The notes under the pieces: model-generated
The model's input: the letters and a program-made list of their open reading frames with translations, nothing else
Databases searched by the model: none
Told to the model about the DNA's origin: nothing
Translations under genes and position numbers: made by a program
NCBI GenBank assembly: GCA_964023275.1
Contig: OZ029929.1
Span: 10,223,983-10,287,982, forward strand
Origin: Norana najaformis
Lineage: Eukaryota > Annelida > Clitellata > Crassiclitellata > Hormogastridae
Length of the DNA stretch: 64,000 bases
Direction: 5' to 3'
In this document: positions 57,526 to 64,000 of the stretch, in pieces
How the letters are laid out: every line of letters begins with the position of its first letter
How positions within the stretch are numbered: the stretch's first letter is position 1

Positions 57526-60500
57526 ATGGATTCAGATGCAAATATTCGAAATACCCCTCTGCTTGACACAGATGCCGATACTCTGAGTACCCCTCTGCAC
57601 AATACATATGCAGATGCAGATACAATTAGGCCTACCCCTCTGCACGTTGCAGCTCGAGATGGTTGCCTAGATGAAGTGACGACGCTGTTACAGAGCAACA
57701 TTGACTACGTTAATGCAAAGGACAGAGATGGCAGGACTCCACTACATCTCGCCGTTGAAAATCGTCGTACACGCATTGCTGAAATGTTGCTGATACACGG
57801 GGCGAAATTTCACGCCAAAGACAAACGTAAGACAACACCGTTTCACTTGGCAGCAAGAAAGGGGTTTACAGAAATTGTTCAGGTGATGTTACATTTCGCT
57901 GAAAATTACGAACATGGCGAAAGTAAAGATAATAATCACGACCTCGGCAGTTACCAGTCTACAGAACCTTCTAAGACCATTCGATCTCAACGCATTCTGA
58001 AACGATATGATCCTCATATGCTTCACGAGTCTGAAGTCCCAGTTATCGTATTGGAGAAAATACTTACGTCGCACGACATAGTTATGCAGCAAGCTTCAAG
58101 AGCGTTTGAACGTGCATTTCTGTGTGCAACGCCAGGAACGCAGGACTACCAGATGAGACCTGGAGATGTACAGTATGATGTACTTTCATACGATGAAGAT
58201 GATGATGATGGTGACATTCTATCGATTAGGGTGACCATACGCAAGAAAGATCAACCACATTCCAACATGCTAAACTGTGAATGTTTCAAAGCTCTTCTTG
58301 CTGCCATGAAATCAAGTCACATCGAAGTACTTAAGACACTGTTAGAAAGCGAGCTAATAAACGGACATCAGATTAACTGCAGAGGGCTCACAGCACTACA
58401 TCTTGCAGTGGCTCAATCTTTCAACATCACAGAAATACTCTTAAACTCTGGTAAATTCAATGTGAATGCCCTTTCTTCTGAATTTGAAACACCCCTGTTT
58501 TTTGCTATAAAACAGCGATTTAATCAAGATATTTCTGAAAAAGACCTTGCCGAATTTAGGAAAAAGGATCGAAATGTAGTGCTGTTACTTTTGAAACACA
58601 AAGCAGACATGAACGTGAGGAACTCAAAAGATGAAACTGCCTTGATAAAGGCAGCAGAGTGTGACTGCGATCATATCGTTCAGCTTCTTATAGACTGGTC
58701 GAAAGAAACTGGCATAGGCATAGATCTCAATGCCAGAGATTTTCTAGGTGAGACTGCATTAATAAAAGCAGCCAAAAAGCGAAACCCACAAACAGTGAAG
58801 ATACTTCTGGATGCTGGCGCTTCTGTCACTTTAGCAGATTATCGTGGATGCACAGCGTTGCATACCGTCTGCTATGAAGCACTTAATCCATGGGATTGCA
58901 TCGATATATGTTACATCTTGAGAGAACTCTGCGAAGGACACCTGAAAATAAATCTTCGAGAAGCTACACTAAGTGAAAAGCTCCATCAATCTTTAGATGA
59001 AATATTGAATCCAGACGTATCTCTCTATTTACGCTACATGTGGAAAGAATTTCACGATAAAACCCTTACAGTTAGCGATCTAGCCGCTTCGATAGAGAAA
59101 CTTCGTATCACGAATGTTCAAGAAATAAGTGCATACTGTTCTACAGAAACCGAAGAGGAATTAAATAAACACAGAACTGCAGAACTCATCCTTAAAAACG
59201 GAGATATTGACGTGAATGCTGCTGACTTCAGAGGTAATACGCCGCTTGACTTGGCCTTTAAGTCGGGAGTGAAAATAAAAACTTGTACGATAGAAACACT
59301 CAAACAGCGCGGGGCCACTTGTCGCACATTTCGATACGCACAGCAAAATGAAAACTTTAAAATGCGAGAATGTGTGATAGACAAGAAAGGAGGATCAACG
59401 TTCCATCGTTTAGCCATTGCTCACAGATATAGACCAATTGTGTCCACCAAACATAACGAATATTTAAAATTCTACACAATGCTTGACAGCATTCGCTGTT
59501 TCTCCCAACTGAGAAAAAATGTATGTCGTCAAATCCTCGAGATCAAAGACAACCACGGTAGAACCGCCTTGCATAAAGCTGTAATCCTAAGGTCTCGCTC
59601 CTTGAATTCGTTAGATGAAGACGAAGACACTCGTTCGCTGATCGGTATTGCGGCTGTATTACTAAGCATGGGCTGTGACGTCAACGCCACTGATAACTAC
59701 GGAAGAACGCCGCTACACTACTCTACGTATCAGTATACAAAACTCTTCATTGAAAATGGCGGAAACAAAGACATTAGAGATGCAGATGGAAGAAGTGCAA
59801 TTGAAATGGCAAAAATGAGAATGGAGGAAGACATGATTTGTAAAAAGGATGAGCGTGGAATCGCTCAGAACATTACAGAAAAAATTGTTCGGATATCGGA
59901 TCTTATTGAATTATTACATATTGATTCATCTTTGATAGAATCAATGAATTTTCGATACGGAATTTTTCCATTTGTTTCCGAGGAAAAATCAAATTACTCA
60001 AAAGAGATCGTTTGCACCATATGGAATGAAGCAAACTACGCCAATCGCAATCCAATCTCAGATCTTCTTCAAAAAGAAATCAACAACTTTGTCAAAAGAA
60101 TGGTTGATGGAATTAAGAAATATGATCCAAGGTTCGAATGTCGACCAATCTTTGTTGGAAGCGCCTTCGAAGGAACGAAAATTGATTTCCCAGATGAATT
60201 TGATTTTGATCTAGTTCTGACAAACTTTAGCCAACTGTGTGAAGTTTATCCGTCGCCAGTCCTACCTAGTGGTTTTGTTCATCTTAGAAAAAAGCAAACG
60301 GAAGAACATACTATAAACCAGAAATTTGATGATTTCTTCAACTTGGAAGGTATTCTCTTAACAAACAAAGTCAATGCCCAGTTCAAATTAGCTCTTGGCC
60401 AAGTACTTGAAGATCCGAGGTTTCTACAAGATGAAGGTCTTTTCGAAATACACTGGCGATGTGATAACGACTACGATGATCTCAGGTCAAGTAGCAATAA

Positions 60501-61551
60501 ACAGTGTAGCCTGTGTACGAATCTGAGAGTGACTCTAAATCGACCGCTTGATGGAATCTACTTGTTCAAAGAGATATCCATCGACATTGTTCCTTGCATT
60601 CACATAGATGGTTGGTGGCCAGAGGAAGCATTAGCGGACATTAGGGAGGACCTAAAAGTGGACGGTTGCAATTTGGTATTTGATCAACCACATCGCAAGT
60701 ATCCGTGGATTCCATTCACAGACCCGTGTGCTAGGATTTCTTTTGCGCCAATAGAAAGCCGAATTATCAGAAACAGTAAACAAATAGCAAAAGCAGCTTA
60801 CATGGTAGGAAAACAGTTGATCAAGAAGAATCCTGGACATACTTATATATTGAAAACATGCTTTTTATATTGCAACGAAGCATTGGATTCGCAACATGCA
60901 AAACGGACTGGACGACCACCTTTCAAAGGCATTCCGGTTGACTACCTAAATTTTTTACACTCAGATTTATACAGGCCTGTTGAAGAACTTCAGTTCTGGG
61001 TGGAAAAATTACTGAAATGTTATCTTGACTTTAACCTTCAAGATTTCTGTCCGTGTTACATGATGCCTTCTTTCATTTTACCGATTGATAAATATCTTAA
61101 ATCGAATCATATTAAGTTACTTTCCTGTGAAGATTGTAACGATTGTAACAATTGTAATAATGAAAGGTTCAGTTTTATAACACACTATGAGCCGATTTAC
61201 CACCTGTATCATAGCATTTCTTCGACTGACACCGACTTAAGTCTTGAGCCTCCGGAGCCCGAGCCTCTTCTAGAACGCTTTGACAGAGAAGAACTAATGG
61301 AAAAGCTATCTACTCCTCTTTCATATTCTAGACGGTACCACACAATGCGCCTGCTGTCTAAATTCCCTCTCTACTCTCAGAACGAAAATGACGAGCAAAC
61401 AGATGGCAACAGGAAAGAGGAAGAAGATTTGGATGAAGAGGAAGAAGAAGAGGAGGAGGAAGAGGACGAGGAAGAATTTGCGGCATCTTTCGAAGAAGAC
61501 GATGTTAGTGATAATTATGGAAGCAGTTGGTTTAAACTTCGTTACCTGTAG
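57526..61551 (+). CDS. Ankyrin-repeat/cGAS-like (Mab-21) protein, type II paralogue E, intact
   Basis: 1341 codons from the first ATG in the frame (57526, ttgATGg); it matches the start of B. ANK repeats lie at about 37-135 (TPLHVAARDG, TPLHLAVEN), 254-460 (including DETALIKAAE), 551-585 and 677-758. The NTase domain covers about 800-1190: G878-S879-x11-E891-F-D893 and D1020 in EISIDIVPCI give the three metal-binding acids. The C-terminal lobe has ARISFAPIESRII, YILKTCFLYCNEAL and CYMMPSFI. A Glu/Asp tail at about 1302-1326 replaces the N-terminal acidic tracts of type I. No stop, shift or obvious intron. Predicted catalytic cGAS-like enzyme with an ANK sensor or scaffold part; biological role inferred. 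It lies head-to-head with D. Confidence 0.93.
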   Translation: MDSDANIRNTPLLDTDADTLSTPLHNTYADADTIRPTPLHVAARDGCLDEVTTLLQSNIDYVNAKDRDGRTPLHLAVENRRTRIAEMLLIHGAKFHAKDKRKTTPFHLAARKGFTEIVQVMLHFAENYEHGESKDNNHDLGSYQSTEPSKTIRSQRILKRYDPHMLHESEVPVIVLEKILTSHDIVMQQASRAFERAFLCATPGTQDYQMRPGDVQYDVLSYDEDDDDGDILSIRVTIRKKDQPHSNMLNCECFKALLAAMKSSHIEVLKTLLESELINGHQINCRGLTALHLAVAQSFNITEILLNSGKFNVNALSSEFETPLFFAIKQRFNQDISEKDLAEFRKKDRNVVLLLLKHKADMNVRNSKDETALIKAAECDCDHIVQLLIDWSKETGIGIDLNARDFLGETALIKAAKKRNPQTVKILLDAGASVTLADYRGCTALHTVCYEALNPWDCIDICYILRELCEGHLKINLREATLSEKLHQSLDEILNPDVSLYLRYMWKEFHDKTLTVSDLAASIEKLRITNVQEISAYCSTETEEELNKHRTAELILKNGDIDVNAADFRGNTPLDLAFKSGVKIKTCTIETLKQRGATCRTFRYAQQNENFKMRECVIDKKGGSTFHRLAIAHRYRPIVSTKHNEYLKFYTMLDSIRCFSQLRKNVCRQILEIKDNHGRTALHKAVILRSRSLNSLDEDEDTRSLIGIAAVLLSMGCDVNATDNYGRTPLHYSTYQYTKLFIENGGNKDIRDADGRSAIEMAKMRMEEDMICKKDERGIAQNITEKIVRISDLIELLHIDSSLIESMNFRYGIFPFVSEEKSNYSKEIVCTIWNEANYANRNPISDLLQKEINNFVKRMVDGIKKYDPRFECRPIFVGSAFEGTKIDFPDEFDFDLVLTNFSQLCEVYPSPVLPSGFVHLRKKQTEEHTINQKFDDFFNLEGILLTNKVNAQFKLALGQVLEDPRFLQDEGLFEIHWRCDNDYDDLRSSSNKQCSLCTNLRVTLNRPLDGIYLFKEISIDIVPCIHIDGWWPEEALADIREDLKVDGCNLVFDQPHRKYPWIPFTDPCARISFAPIESRIIRNSKQIAKAAYMVGKQLIKKNPGHTYILKTCFLYCNEALDSQHAKRTGRPPFKGIPVDYLNFLHSDLYRPVEELQFWVEKLLKCYLDFNLQDFCPCYMMPSFILPIDKYLKSNHIKLLSCEDCNDCNNCNNERFSFITHYEPIYHLYHSISSTDTDLSLEPPEPEPLLERFDREELMEKLSTPLSYSRRYHTMRLLSKFPLYSQNENDEQTDGNRKEEEDLDEEEEEEEEEEDEEEFAASFEEDDVSDNYGSSWFKLRYL

Positions 61552-62040
61552 TTACAGTATCAGTGGCCTACTCACACCTGTGACTGTGTGCAACGCCATT
61601 CGATGATCATTAGAATGATCCGAGTATTACATGTTTTTAATGTGTCTTCTGTACGAATAAAGTTGTTCGTTATACTAGTAGAAGAATCCCTTGTAGCAAT
61701 GCTGCCAATGAATTATGTTTTTCATGTATACGAAACCGTTCATTTTTTGCTCAATGTTTTTAACCTTTCCATTTGTATCAGGGATTGCCTAGCGCTAAGT
61801 GCAACATAAGTTAAACAAATGAAACCAGATTTAAGCAAAAAAGCCACAATTTAAGCTAGCCTGAAGAGCCAGCCATAGGTATGAATCGTTATCGACTTCA
61901 CTTTCTTAGCTTCGGCATATGGAGGTGGGTGGCCAGCCCTCTCCCTGGCCCCCTAATATTCCCACTGACAGTGTGCGGTCGATGTCCTCATTTTTAGTGA
62001 TTTCGCTAAGGGGTGCATGTGGACCATAAATTTCGAAATG
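61552..62040 (+). other. 3' flank of paralogue E
   Basis: Aligns in part with the 3' flank of B (22080-22350). A possible polyadenylation signal is the AATAAA in cgaataaagttg (about 61655). No gene. Confidence 0.45.
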
Positions 62041-62125
62041 TTTTTTTGCAAAGTCTGAGATTTGAACCCTCAAAATTTGGGTTGACAGCCCAACACTCTG
62101 ACCACTAGACTACCGCTCAACATCG
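62040..62125 (-). repeat. tRNA-Asp-like pseudogene/SINE head (E-side copy)
   Basis: Minus strand: A-box-like tagtctagtggtcag, a 5-bp anticodon stem around ctgtcaa (GTC anticodon position), and a T-arm with ggttcaaatct (B-box). The 7-bp acceptor stem does not form, so it is a tRNA-derived repeat, not a tRNA gene. Confidence 0.6.
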
Positions 62126-62424
62126 TATAAATAAGATGATCATTAATTGCACTTCGCATAGTTTTTATTAGCTCAGCTGAATTAATTACAAAGGACTCTA
62201 CTAGTGCGGATGTTTCCATAGTTAGATTTTTCAGAGCTCTTACGGGCATAGTGTCTGGTAATAATGAATTATTGAATAGGTACAAACATTTCATGCTACA
62301 AGCACACACAAAATTCAAGAAGCCTGAAAACCTTTTAAAGGAGTAGGGCCCACATTTTAGAACAACACTGGAAGAGCAGATATGTAGACGGCACACTTTA
62401 AAACGTTGCTGTGAGACAGGTAAC

Positions 62425-62425
62425 A

Positions 62426-62490
<65 letters not shown>
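62425..62490. repeat. (AAT)n microsatellite
   Basis: About 21 uninterrupted units; partner of the run at 22741-22816. Confidence 0.97.
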
Positions 62491-62493
<3 letters not shown>

Positions 62494-62589
62494 CAATATT
62501 TATAATAAAATAATGTAAAAAGCAGAGGAAAAGGTTGAGGGAAAAGTAATTTCACTAATGAAAGATTTATTAGGACCTAGGATATCAAA

Positions 62590-63050
62590 GCATTCTTTGA
62601 GATTGAAGTTGTAAATATAAATCTCTGATATTGCTCAGCGCTACACAGTAGCCACGTCAGAGGGACCAGCTCATTTACCGGCGCTATATCATATCAAATC
62701 CGTAAGAGCCAGGCAGTTAGGTCAGTTTCGGTGCCAGGGCAGAATCCGGCGGTCAAACCGGAGAGACAACATGGTGCTACGGTAGAAATCGTTGGTGATG
62801 GTGATCACGGGTTGGTAGAGGAGCCAAAGCAGGATAGGATAGGTTGAACAGTTAGGTTTTCAGTCTTGTGTGGAATGCCACAGAAGACAGGACAAGCGGA
62901 GGAGTTATCGTATTGACAGGCGAAGAAATGGGATGAGCGAAGGGGCGTAGGTCATTCGGAAGTTTGTTCCAAAGAGATGGCGCCGCGTAGATTAAGGAAC
63001 AGTTGCAGTATATGAGAGACAAGGAGACAGGAGGCCGAGATGGAGAAAGG
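62590..63050. repeat. Right end of the segmental duplication (E side)
   Basis: Matches 22904-23370. Similarity appears to end about 63050. No gene. Confidence 0.65.
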
Positions 63051-63059
63051 CATGAGGAA

Positions 63060-63600
63060 GAATGAGTAGATCGGGCAGTTGAATATTTGATAGACTAGAC
63101 ATCATTCCGCACTTGATATATTTGGTGTTCGATGGGTTTAGTCAAAGTCTGCGTATGATTTGTCTTGAATAACCAAACTCTTTGTAGAACTCTACATAGG
63201 GCGCTTCTGAGTAAATGAGACGCTATATAAATGCTCTGAAGGAAGGAAGGAAGTATTACTATCCTGGGTTATGTTTGTATAAAGAGTGCGTTTGTTCATT
63301 TGCCGCCTTGAAAGGCAACGCTTTACAAGCCTCTTATGACCACAGAACCGAAAGGAACGTTTTTCCAGTTTTTGCACTGAGGTTCTCGTCTCTGCTTTTC
63401 ACCAAAAGCTCCAATACCTCTAATCTAAATCTAATCTAATATAAACTAATGACTTATGTAGCGCCGTTATCATAATGTAGAGGTATCAATCGATGGTCGC
63501 TTCAAATAGTCACGAATCGCAATCCGTTGGAGAAGCACGGTAGGAATCCACTTTGTCAGGAACTCAGAAGGCAGGCTAAGGTGAAAAGCAAGTAACTTGT
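63060..63600. other. Intergenic stretch, nothing recognised
   Basis: Contains gacgctatataaatgc near 63218, resembling a LINE 3' end (compare gcgctatataaattg at 31407), and a short ggaagg run. No gene. Confidence 0.35.
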
Positions 63601-63609
63601 GGCGTATCT

Positions 63610-63700
63610 TCGTAATCATAATCGTAAACTCGAAATTTCTAAAGCGCTAGTTAAAAGCTAAGCCAGGGCACCGGCTTATTCATGAGCGTTGTGCCAAGTC
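63610..63700 (-). repeat. LINE 3'-end fragment
   Basis: Degraded minus-strand copy (cgtaaactcgaaatttctaa, gcttattcatgagcg). Confidence 0.5.
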
Positions 63701-63774
63701 AGTGGGGTTGCCAAAGAACCAAGTCGGGTTGCCAGTAGACCAGAGAAGATACGTCACATCTTAGCCACTTAGAT

Positions 63775-63990
63775 GATGATGAGTTCTCTGCCCGAAGGCA
63801 GGTCCATTGGCATTATGCCACTCGGGGATGAGATGAGTGAGGTGGTTTCCACTTGCCTTCCTCACAGACAATTGTGGGTGAGTAACTTGTCCAAGGTCGC
63901 TACGCAGTGGTTTGAGGCAGATTCTAACCCGCGACCCTCCGGTTACGAGACATCGATAATACCACTACACCACCGCGTCCCGCTAACTTA
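63775..63990 (-). repeat. tRNA-derived SINE, distinct family
   Basis: Minus strand begins gacgcggtggtgtagtggta (A-box-like), then gcgggttagaatctgc (B-box-like). The body includes gaccttggacaagttact, which resembles the conserved central domain of MIR/CORE-type SINEs. Single copy in this window. Confidence 0.6.
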
Positions 63991-64000
63991 GAGGCGCAAA

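Noticed and set aside
62040..62125. A true tRNA-Asp gene
   Set aside because: The acceptor stem does not pair and the same element is duplicated at 22.4 kb in degraded form.

Overview
This is a eukaryotic, invertebrate-type metazoan window: AT-rich, full of CR1/L2-like LINE debris, tRNA-derived SINEs, an intact hAT transposon and trinucleotide microsatellites. I cannot assign the species. Nearly all convincing host coding sequence belongs to one family: very long, apparently single-exon proteins that join ankyrin (ANK) repeats to a C-terminal Mab-21/cGAS-like nucleotidyltransferase (NTase) domain. The NTase core reads G-S-x11-[D/E]-F-D with a later beta-strand Asp in I-S-[I/V]-D, which is the three-acid metal-binding pattern of catalytic cGAS-like receptors (cGLRs).

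There are five paralogues in two subfamilies. Type I, on the minus strand: A (about 1-7018, running off the left edge, broken), C (24311-28753, 1480 aa, intact) and D (46844-51253, 1469 aa, intact). Type II, on the plus strand: B (18228-about 22100, pseudogene) and E (57526-61551, 1341 aa, intact). A/B and D/E are divergent head-to-head pairs and the flanks of the copies match, so the locus looks built from repeated [type I <- -> type II] modules, with C the remnant of a third.

Region by region: 1-7.0 kb holds paralogue A, with a 590-bp higher-order tandem array that encodes an ANK piece plus a Glu/Asp-rich spacer. 7.0-10.5 kb holds the conserved type I upstream block and LINE fragments. 10.58-12.87 kb is a complete hAT with a perfect 8-bp target-site duplication. 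13.66-15.37 kb is a single-frameshift copy of an uncharacterised multicopy protein family. 15.7-23.4 kb is the segmental duplication that carries pseudogene B; 54.5-63.05 kb is its partner and carries E. 24.3-29.3 kb is C and its flanks. 29.3-46 kb is a transposon graveyard: a dead CR1/L2-like LINE, several locally duplicated non-coding blocks and a probable piggyBac-like TTAA insertion. 46.2-51.7 kb is D and its flanks, and 51.7-57.5 kb is SINE/LINE debris plus the upstream region of E.

By analogy with cGAS and cGLRs, the intact proteins may be innate sensors that make a nucleotide second messenger, with the ANK arrays (and the acidic segments at the N-terminus in type I and the C-terminus in type II) as recognition or regulatory parts. 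The family assignment rests on motifs read here. Ligand, product and even activity are inference.
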